In this document: positions 24,902-33,896 of the stretch, piece after piece | Layout of the letters: every line of letters begins with the position of its first letter | How positions within the stretch are numbered: position 1 is the first letter of the stretch | Assembly (NCBI GenBank): GCA_964439135.1 | Contig: CAYTNN010000016.1 | Span: forward strand, 1 to 34,894 | From: JAFGPJ01 sp964439135 | GTDB lineage: Bacteria > Planctomycetota > Phycisphaerae > Sedimentisphaerales > Anaerobacaceae | Direction of reading: 5' to 3' | DNA length: 34,894 bases | Program-made: the position numbers and the translations under genes | The notes under the pieces: generated by a model | Database searches by the model: none | Told to the model about the DNA's origin: nothing | The model's input: the letters and a program-made list of their open reading frames with translations, nothing else

Positions 24902-26518
24902 CTAATTTTCACTCTCGTTTAATCTCCAGTACGTGCCGACATTGATTCTGAATACATTGTTAAGAAACAGCGCCGTGCGTGTTCTGGGCGTTTGTTCGAC
25001 TGCGATGATGTCACCTGGTTTTATTAAGGTATTTGAAGCATCTGCCAGCTTCGATTTATTCTTTATCGGGAAAGTCACACTGACACACTTGCTGTTCCGC
25101 TTTAAGCGGTAAATGGTCGCGTATCGAGGCTCGGCAATTTGATTCAGCCCGCCGGCAAATCCTATTGCCTGCATAAGTGTGTACTGAACATCAGGTGGAT
25201 ATGGGAAGTTGCCCGGGCTGTTGATTAATCCTATAACCGTAAAGAGTGGCTGCTGCAAGGGTTCAACTATAACGCTATCGCCGTCCTGTAGTGCGATATC
25301 AGCGAAAGGTATATTAAGTCCCTTAACAGGCAAAGCAAGGGATTCGGATTTTCGAGGTCTGCTTGTCTCTGTGATTCTTTGGATTCTTAGACTTCTGTTC
25401 GGGACAGATATTTTAGCAGTATCCTGGCCAAATACCTCATCCGCTTTCGCGCTCAACTGCAAATAGTGCGTATGAGATTCCAGATTTGAATCTGTCATTG
25501 CGCCGGTAGCAGTATTCCTGAGGTTGGATTTAGGGTGGCCGTATCCGACAGGTTCTGCCGGCGGGAAGAGTTCTCCCTCGGCATGAGCAGTTGAAACCAG
25601 TGGCTCATTCCATGCTAACCTATCCACCAAAAGTGGTCTTTGGCTATTGTTTGCAATGTCTGCTTGCTCGCTTAGCAGTCTTTTATCGCCTTGCCTTGTA
25701 GCCAGTGCACCGATCGCACTTGACGAATACGCCTGCCAAAAAAACGGCGGAATCTCGTTTTCGTTGGCGACAATTTGATCTGCAGCAGGTTTCACCGGCA
25801 ACATTTTGTTTAGACCGTCCGGGCGTTCGAATGATTGTATGGCTGTTTTCATTACAGCATCTTCATTATTGGATATGGCCTGGTCGCTGTGAATTATCCG
25901 GATAAGAGCAGCACCTTCATCGATTATGCCGCCTGCTTCCATGAGAAGCGCGACAAGAGACATCTGATCGCTGCGAAGCGAATAAATACCCGGTGTCTGA
26001 ACGGCACCGGTGATAGATACCCTTGTTGTTTTGTAATCCAGTACGCGTGCAAATACTGAGGGGCGAGTCACGACATGCTTTGGATAGTACGCATCAATAA
26101 TATCCGATTCGATCTGGGATAGAGTTCTTCCTGCCGCTTCGATATCGCCAACAATTGGAAGCGTGATATTTCCGCTTGTGTTCACCCTTGATATGTATGG
26201 CGTAACTGTAGTATTGCTGACTATCTCCTCAACCGTGATGAATCGAACTACGGCAGGCATGGTCAGCTCAAGAGCGTCACCCGTCACAACCCGGTAAGGT
26301 CCCCCGTCTATTTTAGCCCTAACCATACGATCCATATCTATGGAGGGAGGGACGGGGCCGGCATTTTCGAATTCAATCAACTGCTGCGTGGAAGGCAGAT
26401 GGATATTATCGCCGCACCCGGCTAAACAGACCGATAGCAATACCGTTAGAATCAAAATGAAAAGTGTCTGAATCTTCCATGCGCGCTCAACAAATGATTT
26501 ATGTTTTGGCAAGTTCAC
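24902..26518 (-). CDS. Wza-like outer-membrane polysaccharide export lipoprotein
   Basis: First gene of the exopolysaccharide operon, starting at GTG with GGAGG 7 bases upstream. The 538-residue protein has a lipoprotein signal with lipobox LAGC (Cys35). It has a polysaccharide-export domain (about 72-160: YRVVTGDALEL ... ITLPIVGDIEAAGRT), a first SLBB domain (about 166-210, GAVQTPGIYSL) and a second (about 425-480, VIGLINSPGNFPYPP). Between them lies a hydrophilic insert of about 185 residues (211-395) of no known domain. Wza-like proteins form the export channel across the outer membrane and dock with the Wzc-like co-polymerase encoded just downstream. The family is normally 350-400 residues, so the insert is the main oddity. 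Confidence 0.9.
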   Translation of the reverse strand: MNLPKHKSFVERAWKIQTLFILILTVLLSVCLAGCGDNIHLPSTQQLIEFENAGPVPPSIDMDRMVRAKIDGGPYRVVTGDALELTMPAVVRFITVEEIVSNTTVTPYISRVNTSGNITLPIVGDIEAAGRTLSQIESDIIDAYYPKHVVTRPSVFARVLDYKTTRVSITGAVQTPGIYSLRSDQMSLVALLMEAGGIIDEGAALIRIIHSDQAISNNEDAVMKTAIQSFERPDGLNKMLPVKPAADQIVANENEIPPFFWQAYSSSAIGALATRQGDKRLLSEQADIANNSQRPLLVDRLAWNEPLVSTAHAEGELFPPAEPVGYGHPKSNLRNTATGAMTDSNLESHTHYLQLSAKADEVFGQDTAKISVPNRSLRIQRITETSRPRKSESLALPVKGLNIPFADIALQDGDSVIVEPLQQPLFTVIGLINSPGNFPYPPDVQYTLMQAIGFAGGLNQIAEPRYATIYRLKRNSKCVSVTFPIKNKSKLADASNTLIKPGDIIAVEQTPRTRTALFLNNVFRINVGTYWRLNESEN

Positions 26519-26560
26519 TTTAATACCTCCTCAGAATTATGTGCAGATTACCGCTATCCT

Positions 26561-26582
26561 TGCAGGTCGCTACACCTGTAGC
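26561..26582 (-). promoter_or_regulatory. Alternative hairpins in the export operon leader
   Basis: About 45-60 bases before the export lipoprotein's start, two mutually exclusive hairpins can form: GCTAC/GTAGC (26569-26573 with 26578-26582, loop 4), or a 7-bp stem with one wobble (26561-26567 with 26574-26580, loop 6). They share bases 26574-26580. A regulatory role is speculative. Confidence 0.25.
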
Positions 26583-26868
26583 TTGTTAAACAATCAAGGC
26601 TCCCTCCCCAGGAATAGAACGACTGTCATATCAAGCCTATTGTTTGCCTGTGCTTGAATCGAGATATCCGCACTGTCTCTTGTTGAAATTTATTGCTATA
26701 ATTATACGAACACCACTCCAAACCCAGTTCCACACATACACATCTGTTTGTATATGATGGAACTTAACCACACTTATATAATAGTTTGCACCGCTAACAC
26801 AACCTTCGAAATTCCAGGTGCCTAACCTGTTTTGACCCTGCCGTGATTTGTCCATTCTTTGTTAGAGG

Positions 26869-26997
26869 TCACAAAAATCCTGTCAATAGACGAGCCGTAA
26901 TCGGTTCAACTTTTATGCCAAAGGGGAATTTTGCGGCACTGTTTGCGGTACGTTCCGTAATCACCAGTCCACAGACAGCCCAAGTAGCTACTGACAT
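26869..26997 (-). CDS. Possible small protein of 42 residues
   Basis: A short frame on the - strand has purine-rich sequence with AAGGA and GGAG upstream of its ATG and is richer in G and C than its surroundings. The product (starting MSVATWAVCGLVITERT) matches nothing I know. It has no clear signal peptide. It could be a leader peptide, a relic, or chance. Confidence 0.2.
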   Translation of the reverse strand: MSVATWAVCGLVITERTANSAAKFPFGIKVEPITARLLTGFL

Positions 26998-27409
26998 GCG
27001 CTCCGTCGTCCTTTCTCCATAGGCTGCTACCTGCAAGCCATTATTGCCCCCCCCTCTTTTGCTCCCTTGCCCAGATTAACTTCTATTGCTGTTAATTGAA
27101 CTTATCATTACCACCATCATAGAGATATATTTCATCCAGATGACCAACGCTACTATCGCCCTATAATATCTCTTGTTAAAAGTTCATAACAGCATAAATA
27201 ATAATATTACTCATTATGACAACTGCAAGAGCAAGAATCAATAGCTTGACTACCTACTTCCCCTTTTTTTACTGCTTTGCCCATTTTCGCATCAAAAAAG
27301 ATGATTCTTTTTCAAAAAACAACCGAGTGTATTTCACAGAAACAATGTGAAAAACGGAACTATTATAGGTCGTTACGCTTCACTAATAGAGGTGGCTTGA
27401 CGGTTTTGG

Positions 27410-27426
27410 GCCGTCTTATCGACGGC
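27410..27426 (-). terminator. Hairpin after the sugar-acid operon
   Basis: GCCGTC/GACGGC (27410-27415 with 27421-27426) form a perfect 6-bp stem with a 5-base loop, 22 bases after the permease stop. There is no T-run on the - strand, so a canonical intrinsic terminator is not shown; it may be an RNA 3'-end stabiliser or act with Rho. Confidence 0.35.
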
Positions 27427-27448
27427 TAATGAGTATCCTCTGGCAATT

Positions 27449-28840
27449 TTATGCCATAGGTAAGATTATAGCTAAAAGAAATGAGACGACGATCGCTGTG
27501 AAACCGACTATAGCCACCAGGGGCGTCCAGGATTTGAGTCCTTCAGCTTCGGTGAGCCCGGTCATTTTCACGAATATCCAGAAACCGCTGTCGTTCATCC
27601 ATGAGCCGATCATCGAGCCGCCCCCGATGGCCGTCGCCAGATAAGCGGGGTGATAGCCTAACGTCTCTGTCGATGTTAGCATCGCGGCGATCATCGCTGA
27701 AGATGTTATCATCGCAACGGTGCACGAGCCCTGGGCGATCTTGATCATCGAAGCGATAAAAGCGCCCAAACCAAGCAGCATCAAACCTCCTGTTGGTTGA
27801 CTTCCACTGCTCTTGAACAGGCTTTCGATTGCCGGGCCGATCTGGGCAGCCTTGAGCATCGCGCCAAAAGCGCCGCCTGCGGCCGTGATCAGGATAATCA
27901 TGCCGCCGCTCATCAGCGAGACCTCGACCACCTTAGCCAGTTGTGCGTTCGTCAGAGTACGCTTGCTCTTGAGCATCAACATGGCGATGGCCGCGGATAT
28001 GAGCATAGCCAGATTCACATCGCCTAAAACAGCGGCAATTCCGGCAACCCGGTTCAGCCCCGAGCCTTCGGCGGCACCCTTAGCCATCGTGCGGACAATC
28101 GTATTGGTTGAGACAAGCAGCACGGGCAGGATAATCGGCAGAAGTGACACCAGCAGGCCCGGCAGTTGATCATCTTCCAGCGGCTCAGGCTCAGAAAGCT
28201 CGCCGCCAAGCGGTCTCATGGGTATATTCATCCGCCGGTCCACCCAGCCCGAGAAGAACATTCCAACAATCGCAGCCGGAAGCGCCACTAACGAACCAAC
28301 CATGATCATCACGCCGATATCAATATCGAGATTGTCGGCCATAATCAGCGGCCCGGGCGTTGGCGGGACAAGCGAATGGGTGATAACTCCGCCGGCGGTA
28401 ATAGCCATCGCGTATTTCAGGTAGTGTTTCTTAGTTCGCCGGTGCATAGACCTCGCCAGCGGCACGAGCAGATAGAATACCGTGTCGAAGAATACCGGAA
28501 TCGAAAGCACAAAACCGCTGGCCATCAGCGCGGTGGAGCTGCGTTTTTCCCCCAGCAGTGACAGGAAACCTCTGACGATGCGATCCGCCGCCCCGCTGTC
28601 CATCATGCACTTACCGATGACCACGGCCAGGGCGATGACAATGCCGATACTGCCGGCCGTGCTTCCGAATGCCACCGCCACCCGGCTGATCTTCTCAGCT
28701 AAATCCCCCGGTGCAAGCAGACTCACGATGACGGCCGAGGTAATCAACGCTATAAAAGCATTCATTCTCAGCTTCGCAATCATCAGGATGACCGTCGTCA
28801 TGCCGACGGCGAGAATTATCAGCGGATGAAGATTCAGCAT
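27449..28840 (-). CDS. GntP-family sugar-acid permease
   Basis: A 463-residue polytopic protein with the pattern of gluconate:H+ symporters: LIALITSAVIVSLLAPG-like helices at the start, the conserved SIPVFFDTVFYLL loop and LVPPTPGPL in the first half, and GGGSMIGSWMNDSGFWIF in the second. Members import aldonates (gluconate, and probably pentonates for E. coli YjhF). It is the last gene of the operon and follows the kinase by 37 bases; AAGGA lies 11 bases before the ATG, a slightly long spacing. A GntP transporter next to a YjhG dehydratase and a DapA-family aldolase repeats the E. coli yjhFGH arrangement and points to an aldonate as the operon's substrate. Confidence 0.9.
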   Translation of the reverse strand: MLNLHPLIILAVGMTTVILMIAKLRMNAFIALITSAVIVSLLAPGDLAEKISRVAVAFGSTAGSIGIVIALAVVIGKCMMDSGAADRIVRGFLSLLGEKRSSTALMASGFVLSIPVFFDTVFYLLVPLARSMHRRTKKHYLKYAMAITAGGVITHSLVPPTPGPLIMADNLDIDIGVMIMVGSLVALPAAIVGMFFSGWVDRRMNIPMRPLGGELSEPEPLEDDQLPGLLVSLLPIILPVLLVSTNTIVRTMAKGAAEGSGLNRVAGIAAVLGDVNLAMLISAAIAMLMLKSKRTLTNAQLAKVVEVSLMSGGMIILITAAGGAFGAMLKAAQIGPAIESLFKSSGSQPTGGLMLLGLGAFIASMIKIAQGSCTVAMITSSAMIAAMLTSTETLGYHPAYLATAIGGGSMIGSWMNDSGFWIFVKMTGLTEAEGLKSWTPLVAIVGFTAIVVSFLLAIILPMA

Positions 28841-28877
28841 TATATTGCTTTTCCTTCCAATTACCGGTTATGGATTT

Positions 28878-30254
28878 TCAATTCTCGATATATTTCAGTC
28901 CGAGCAGAGCAGCTCCCTTCATCGAAGACTGCTCGTCATAGACATATTCGCATTCCCTCATCCACTTTGATTTTGCCCGGATCAGGGCCGGATTCGTCGC
29001 CCCACCTGTTACATGGATAACGTTTTGAAGAGATACGTTCTTTTCAATATCGTCCAGGTGTGCCTTTTGATATTCACATAGTCCTCTGACAATTGCAGCC
29101 AATATTTCCTCGCGTGTGGTTTGCTGAGTCAATCCGGAAAGTTGAGCCTTGAGCGGCTCCAGGCTGTAACGAGAGCCCATAAGGTAAGGGACATACGTCA
29201 CGCCGCTTTCACGGTCGAGCCAGCTTTCAATCGCCTTTGGAAGGAATCCGTCGTAAAACTCCCCAGTGCTCAATTCGCTGCAAAAAAGCTCTTTGAACCA
29301 GTCAAGCGCCTTTCCTCCGGCGTTCATCACGTGCAATGTCAGCCATCGACCGGCCAATACATGGGCCCGGATGTTATAATCGGCCGACGGCAGGCATCGG
29401 TCGAGACATACCAGGGCGATTTCACACGTGCCGTTGACATTGATGATGTCTCCCGGATTTTTGATTCCCACCGAATAGGCCGCCAGCACGGCGTCGTTAC
29501 CTCCAATCAGCACGGCCGGCTCCTTTCTAAAACCGAGCTGCCGTGCGAGTGACTCATTGACTCGCCCGACGCTTTCATACGCCGGGACGATTTCCGGAAG
29601 CCGGTCAAGTGCCAGGCCAAAGGTCGCGGCGATATCTTCGTTCCAGGTCAGGTCATTGGCAACGGTATTATACAGAGCCGTCAGCGATGCCGACGACGGA
29701 TCGATAGCAAAAGCGCCCGTCAACCAACGAGCGATATATGTATTCGAGTGGCCGAACTTGTAAGTCTTCTTGAAGATGTCGGGATGGTTGTCTTTAATCC
29801 AAAGGATACTCGCTAATGAGCATCCGCCCGCGACCGGCATATTGGCTGTGGTTTCAAGCAGAGACGCCATGCCAACAGTCTCAATGATGCGTTGGGCCTG
29901 CTCACGGGAACGCTGATCGAGCATTAATATTGCCGGATACAGTGCCCCGCCGTTTTTGTCCATGGCCGTCAGGCCGGGCGTTGTTCCCGAAAGAGATATC
30001 ACATCGACATTACTGACAGCCTCGGCCATAGCTTTACATCCGGCGATGAAGGCTTGTTTCCATTTGTCCTGTTCGATGTCACCAAACAGGCCGTCGTTAT
30101 AGATGTTGACCTCGTATTCCTGCGAGAATTGCCTGACCGGACTCAGGGCCTCATCGATGACTTGAAATACGCCCATTTTCATGCCGGTCGTCCCGATATC
30201 AACCGCCAATATCGTTATGTTTTTGGCTGTTTGAGGCTTCCGCGTTGCTTTCAT
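28878..30254 (-). CDS. FGGY-family sugar kinase
   Basis: A 458-residue kinase of the ribulokinase/xylulokinase/gluconokinase family. The N-terminal phosphate loop is LAVDIGTTGMKMGVF. LMLDQRS is the family's substrate-side motif, GGNDAVLAAYSVG the conserved Asp region with the catalytic base, and HVTGGATNPALIRA the adenosine motif. Length is a little under the usual 490-520. The start codon shares one base with the stop of the aldolase gene (TAATG), a strong sign of translational coupling. The substrate is not readable; a ketose, aldonate or deoxy-acid released in this pathway is likely. It would act in the cytoplasm and supply a phosphorylated intermediate for the class II aldolase at the head of the operon, which is inference. 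Confidence 0.85.
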   Translation of the reverse strand: MKATRKPQTAKNITILAVDIGTTGMKMGVFQVIDEALSPVRQFSQEYEVNIYNDGLFGDIEQDKWKQAFIAGCKAMAEAVSNVDVISLSGTTPGLTAMDKNGGALYPAILMLDQRSREQAQRIIETVGMASLLETTANMPVAGGCSLASILWIKDNHPDIFKKTYKFGHSNTYIARWLTGAFAIDPSSASLTALYNTVANDLTWNEDIAATFGLALDRLPEIVPAYESVGRVNESLARQLGFRKEPAVLIGGNDAVLAAYSVGIKNPGDIINVNGTCEIALVCLDRCLPSADYNIRAHVLAGRWLTLHVMNAGGKALDWFKELFCSELSTGEFYDGFLPKAIESWLDRESGVTYVPYLMGSRYSLEPLKAQLSGLTQQTTREEILAAIVRGLCEYQKAHLDDIEKNVSLQNVIHVTGGATNPALIRAKSKWMRECEYVYDEQSSMKGAALLGLKYIEN

Positions 30255-31153
30255 TAAGAGATGAAACCTTCATTTACAATTTGCCGTTTGATTTCTCCCG
30301 CAGCTTCTTCCGTTACGGCCCTGAGCGGGTGACGAGGCTGACCTGCCTTGAATCCCATTATGTCCATGGCAGCCTTGACGCCCGCCACGCCCCATGCTCC
30401 TGAAACGGCCTGATTAAGCCGGGAAATTCTGAAGTGAAGTATTCTCGCCTGGTCATATTTGCCCTGCGTGAACAACCGGTACAAATCGCAGCAGGCCTCG
30501 GGCAGGGCATTGGCAAGGGATATTACTCCGCCGGGAACTCCCAGATGGAGGCAGGGATAGAAAAAATTGGCGGAACCAGACAGGACGTGGAAATCTTCAT
30601 CAGGGTCGAGGCAGGCGAGAAGTTTAGCCGGCCCTTCAGGGGAGGAATCTTTCATGCCGGCAATGTTGGGGTGACGTGAGAGTTCGAGGATAGTCTGGGC
30701 CGGTATTCTTACTCCGCCCGTAAAGCCGGGGGCGTTGTAGAGTAATACGGGAATGTCGATTGAATCGGCGATCCGTTCGTAATGGCTTTTGAGAGCAGAG
30801 CCATCGATCTGTTTGGCGAAGTAGCATGGCGTAAGGACGCTGACGTAGTCAAAGCCCATTTCGCAAACCAATTTCGATTTTTCGATTGTCTGTTTGGTTG
30901 ATTCGCAGCCGGTGCCGACCATGATGACTTTGTCGCCTTTTTCTTCGGCGAAAACTTCGAGAATCCGAACCTGTTCCTTGTCTGTCAGACTCCTGAATTC
31001 CCCGTTCGAGCCAAGCGCGAGATAACCGGTCAGGTCCGTCTCATTTAGTTTTTGCAGGTTGGACCTCAAGTCATCGAGTGCAAGTTTGTCGGAACTGAAG
31101 GGTGTCACTACCGGAGCGAAAACACCCGAAAGTTTTTTCTGATTTTCTGCCAT
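30254..31153 (-). CDS. DapA/NanA-family class I aldolase (2-keto-3-deoxy-aldonate type)
   Basis: The 299-residue TIM-barrel protein has the family's GSNGE motif (48-52), the proton-relay tyrosine in LLYNAPG (Tyr139) and the Schiff-base lysine in AGMKDSS (Lys168). AAGGAT lies 7 bases before the ATG. Family members include dihydrodipicolinate synthase and sialate lyase, but the place beside a YjhG-type dehydratase fits YjhH/YagE, which split 2-keto-3-deoxy-pentonate to pyruvate and glycolaldehyde. A true DapA is less likely here since no other lysine gene is near. Specificity between pentonate and hexonate cannot be told from the sequence. Confidence 0.85.
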   Translation of the reverse strand: MAENQKKLSGVFAPVVTPFSSDKLALDDLRSNLQKLNETDLTGYLALGSNGEFRSLTDKEQVRILEVFAEEKGDKVIMVGTGCESTKQTIEKSKLVCEMGFDYVSVLTPCYFAKQIDGSALKSHYERIADSIDIPVLLYNAPGFTGGVRIPAQTILELSRHPNIAGMKDSSPEGPAKLLACLDPDEDFHVLSGSANFFYPCLHLGVPGGVISLANALPEACCDLYRLFTQGKYDQARILHFRISRLNQAVSGAWGVAGVKAAMDIMGFKAGQPRHPLRAVTEEAAGEIKRQIVNEGFIS

Positions 31154-31198
31154 AACTAAATCCTTATCAAAACAGCAGCATCACAATGTACTAATCCG

Positions 31199-33190
31199 CT
31201 ATCCCTTCTGCAAGGCATCTTTGCCGGCTTTGAGCGTTTGGACGATTGCATCGACGTCGAAAACGCACCCGCCCCAGGTGCCTCCGCCGACCTTCTGCAT
31301 AGCGGCCCACAGGCGCGTGTCATCGGGGAGACTCGGATGAGGCGCCAGATCGGGCCGCAATGGACGCTCGGCTAACAAGTGCGTGCCAACTTTCACGCTT
31401 CGCTCATTCGCCGGAGTCTCAGCATCTCCAATCAAATCGACACTACCATGCAGCTTCTTGCAATCGATAATAATTTGAATGATATCTCCATCCAGCACTT
31501 TTCCGGCCGGGCCTGCCGCCAGGGCTTCGGGGGCGATGTGGCCGATGCAGGCGCCCGTACTTACCCCGCTGAAACGCCCATCGGTAATGACCGCGACATT
31601 CTTGCCCCATGGAAGATGCTTCAGCGCGCCAGTGACCTGCAGTATTTCTTCCATCCCGCTTCCCATTGGGCCGGCACAAATCAGCACGATAATGTCACCG
31701 GGCTTGACATCTGAAGTTTTTATGGCACGTATAGCGCCGGATTCGGTCGTGAATACGCGGGCGGGGCCGATTTTGCGATACACGCCGTCACTGTCCAAAA
31801 GTGTCGGATCGATAGCCGTACTTTTAACAACCGAGCCTCCCGGCGTGATATTGCCCTGCGGCAGGGTTACTGTGCTGGTCAAACCGCATTGCCGGGCCCG
31901 CGCAGGATTCATAATCACTTCGTCCGGATCGACGCCGTCTTTTTCGTATAGTAACTCACGCAGTCTTCGCCGGCGGTCCGATGCTTCCCACCAGTCGAGC
32001 ATTTCGCCGAGGCTCCGGCCCGATACCGTCACCACATCTAAATCCAACAGGTCAAGTTGTCTCAGATGCAGCATAACTTCCGGCACGCCCCCGGCCAGAA
32101 AGACCCGCACGGTGGGATGTCCGACAGGCCCATTCGGCAAAACATCAACAAGACGCGGCACGTCCCGGTTGACTTTCTTCCAGTCTTCCAGTCTCGGACG
32201 GCTCAATCCCGCGGCATAGGCAATTGCCGGAATATGCAGGAGCAGGTTTGTCGAGCCGCCGAAAGCTGCGTAAACTACCATAGCGTTACGAACAGCCGAG
32301 TCGGTAAGAATATCTTTCATGCACAAGCCGCTTTTATGCAGCCGGACCAGTGCCCTGGCCGAGCGACGCGCCATGTCCAACCAGATTTCCTGGCCGGATG
32401 GTGCCAGCGCCGAGTGTGGAAGGCTCATCCCGAGTGCTTCGCCGACGACCTGAGACGTTGCCGCGGTTCCGAGAAACTGACAGCCGCCGCCTGCACTCGC
32501 ACATGTCCGACACGTCATCTGCCTGGCGTATTCCAGCGTTACCTCCCCGTGGGCAAATCGTGCTCCGATGGACTGGATTGTGCCGAGGTCCTCACCTTCG
32601 GCAGGCGGGAGCGTCACTCCGCCCGGCACCACCACCGACGGCAAATCGTGCATCGCAGCCAACGCCATCATCATTGCGGGCAGCCCTTTGTCGCAAGCTG
32701 CTATGCCGAGCACGCCTTTTCGTGTGGGCAAACTCCGAATCAGCCGGCGAAAAATTGTTGCAGCATCGTTGCGATATGCCAGACTGTCCATCATGCCCGG
32801 CGTGCCCTGGGTCCGCCCATCGCACGGGTCCGTGCAGAACGCCGCGAAAGGCATGTAGCCAAGACGTTGGAGCTGCTGTGCCGCTGCTTCGGCCAGCAGG
32901 CCCAGCTCGAAGTGCCCGGTGTGATAGCCGAGCGCAACGGGTGTGCCGTCACCTGCACGAATCCCGCCCTGGGTGCTTAATAACAAAAATTGCTCCCGGG
33001 TTAATTCGGACGGTTCCCACCCCATGCCCGCGTTCTGACTCATCCCGAAGATGTCACCACTGGGAGAATCTACGAGGAGACTCTCGGTTAAAGGCAGGCT
33101 GCCTTGCGGACCTGCCGCGTCCGTAGTGATGTCGTAAATGCCATCGTCCTTGCTATCCAGAATATCTTCGAGCGTTATCTTATCCGGCAT
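31199..33190 (-). CDS. yjhG: YjhG/YagF-type sugar-acid dehydratase (IlvD/Edd family)
   Basis: A 663-residue protein that matches E. coli YjhG through most of its length, including the long SGDIFGMSQNAGMGW opening and the DDTRLWAAMQ ending. YjhG is a D-xylonate dehydratase that makes 2-keto-3-deoxy-xylonate. The Fe-S cysteines are in place: DPCDGRTQGT (Cys123), AACDKGLPA (Cys166, with Lys168) and GGGCQFLGT (Cys237); the serine motif GRFSGVSTGACIGH is near residue 540. The start codon lies inside the last codons of the phosphatase gene (16-base overlap) with GGAG 8 bases upstream. Length fits YjhG (about 655) rather than IlvD (about 560-615). D-xylonate or another C5 aldonate is the likeliest substrate. 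Confidence 0.92.
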   Translation of the reverse strand: MPDKITLEDILDSKDDGIYDITTDAAGPQGSLPLTESLLVDSPSGDIFGMSQNAGMGWEPSELTREQFLLLSTQGGIRAGDGTPVALGYHTGHFELGLLAEAAAQQLQRLGYMPFAAFCTDPCDGRTQGTPGMMDSLAYRNDAATIFRRLIRSLPTRKGVLGIAACDKGLPAMMMALAAMHDLPSVVVPGGVTLPPAEGEDLGTIQSIGARFAHGEVTLEYARQMTCRTCASAGGGCQFLGTAATSQVVGEALGMSLPHSALAPSGQEIWLDMARRSARALVRLHKSGLCMKDILTDSAVRNAMVVYAAFGGSTNLLLHIPAIAYAAGLSRPRLEDWKKVNRDVPRLVDVLPNGPVGHPTVRVFLAGGVPEVMLHLRQLDLLDLDVVTVSGRSLGEMLDWWEASDRRRRLRELLYEKDGVDPDEVIMNPARARQCGLTSTVTLPQGNITPGGSVVKSTAIDPTLLDSDGVYRKIGPARVFTTESGAIRAIKTSDVKPGDIIVLICAGPMGSGMEEILQVTGALKHLPWGKNVAVITDGRFSGVSTGACIGHIAPEALAAGPAGKVLDGDIIQIIIDCKKLHGSVDLIGDAETPANERSVKVGTHLLAERPLRPDLAPHPSLPDDTRLWAAMQKVGGGTWGGCVFDVDAIVQTLKAGKDALQKG

Positions 33191-33885
33191 AAAATTGTCT
33201 CCAGAGTTACCTGAACGTTCGGCGGGTCACCCAGTTCGGAGACGACCAGGTCCGCTTCCGTGAAATCCTCGTCCTTCGAATAACCGTTCGTAGTGACAAC
33301 ACAATGCATACCTGCTGCTTTTGCCGCAAGCAATCCAATGCGGGTGTCTTCTACCACAACACATTCCGACGGCTCAAGGATCAGTCTCTCCGAAGCCAGG
33401 TTATATATTTCAGGATCGGGTTTTTTCTTTGACACAACATCGCCGGCCAGGATCGTGCTGAAACGAGCCTTTCGCTCGGGACCGAGCAGTATCTCCGCTA
33501 CTAAGTTCACCGCCCGCTCGTGGGAAGTAGAGCAAATAGCCAAAGCAACATCAGCGGCAATAGCCTCATCTATAAGCCTTGCAATGCCGGGACGTAAAGG
33601 CAGTTGTCCCGATTCTATGATTTCCATGAAATAATCTGTTTTAAGTTTATGCAGTTCTTTTAAGAGTATATCCTTGTCAGCAACATCGGCAGGCCAGCCG
33701 TAGTTGTCGAAGTAATGTCTTATGCGTTCTTTGCCGCCGGCAACTTCCAAAAGTTCTCCGTACAGCTCAACGCTCCACTCTATCGGGAATCCTTTTTTTG
33801 CAAACGCTTTGTTGAAAGCAACTCTGTGCCCATCCCGTTCGGTGTCAGCCAGAACGCCGTCACAATCGAAAATAATGGCTTTCAT
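33175..33885 (-). CDS. HAD hydrolase, CbbY-like sugar phosphatase
   Basis: The start at 33885 is chosen because GGAGG lies 5 bases upstream; a TTG at 33900 would sit before that site. The 236-residue protein opens MKAIIFDCDGVLADTE (nucleophile Asp7, acid/base Asp9), with a helical cap, motif II ICSTSHERA, motif III in KKKPDPEIY and motif IV VVEDTRIGLLAA. It closely resembles CbbY, which dephosphorylates xylulose-1,5-bisphosphate, but related HADs act as beta-phosphoglucomutase or on other sugar phosphates. In this operon it may remove a dead-end sugar phosphate or supply a free sugar. It starts 11 bases after the aldolase stop and overlaps the dehydratase start. Confidence 0.85.
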   Translation of the reverse strand: MKAIIFDCDGVLADTERDGHRVAFNKAFAKKGFPIEWSVELYGELLEVAGGKERIRHYFDNYGWPADVADKDILLKELHKLKTDYFMEIIESGQLPLRPGIARLIDEAIAADVALAICSTSHERAVNLVAEILLGPERKARFSTILAGDVVSKKKPDPEIYNLASERLILEPSECVVVEDTRIGLLAAKAAGMHCVVTTNGYSKDEDFTEADLVVSELGDPPNVQVTLETILCRIR

Positions 33886-33896
33886 TACAGCCTCCT

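Larger units (their letters stand above)
26519..27448. other. 930-base spacer between the two minus-strand operons
   Basis: The region is AT-rich and contains no gene I recognise. A 72-residue reading at 26637-26855 on the - strand has no ribosome-binding site and no family resemblance. Contents I can point to: the leader hairpins at 26561-26582; a small reading frame at 26869-26997; an 8-C run (27047-27054); a possible - strand -35 TTGACA (26881-26886) with a poor -10; and a hairpin at 27410-27426 after the permease gene. The export operon promoter should lie here, but none stands out. Confidence 0.5.

Noticed and set aside
26800..26830. Sigma-54 promoter for the exopolysaccharide operon
   Set aside because: A GGCAC-like half-site is present on the - strand, but the -12 GC is not at the required spacing.
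26637..26855. 72-residue - strand frame in the large spacer
   Set aside because: No ribosome-binding site and no recognisable pattern; AT-rich, chance frame.
31479..32980. Long + strand frames (246, 307 and 258 residues) opposite the dehydratase gene
   Set aside because: They are antisense shadows of the well-supported yjhG reading, without family resemblance or ribosome-binding sites.
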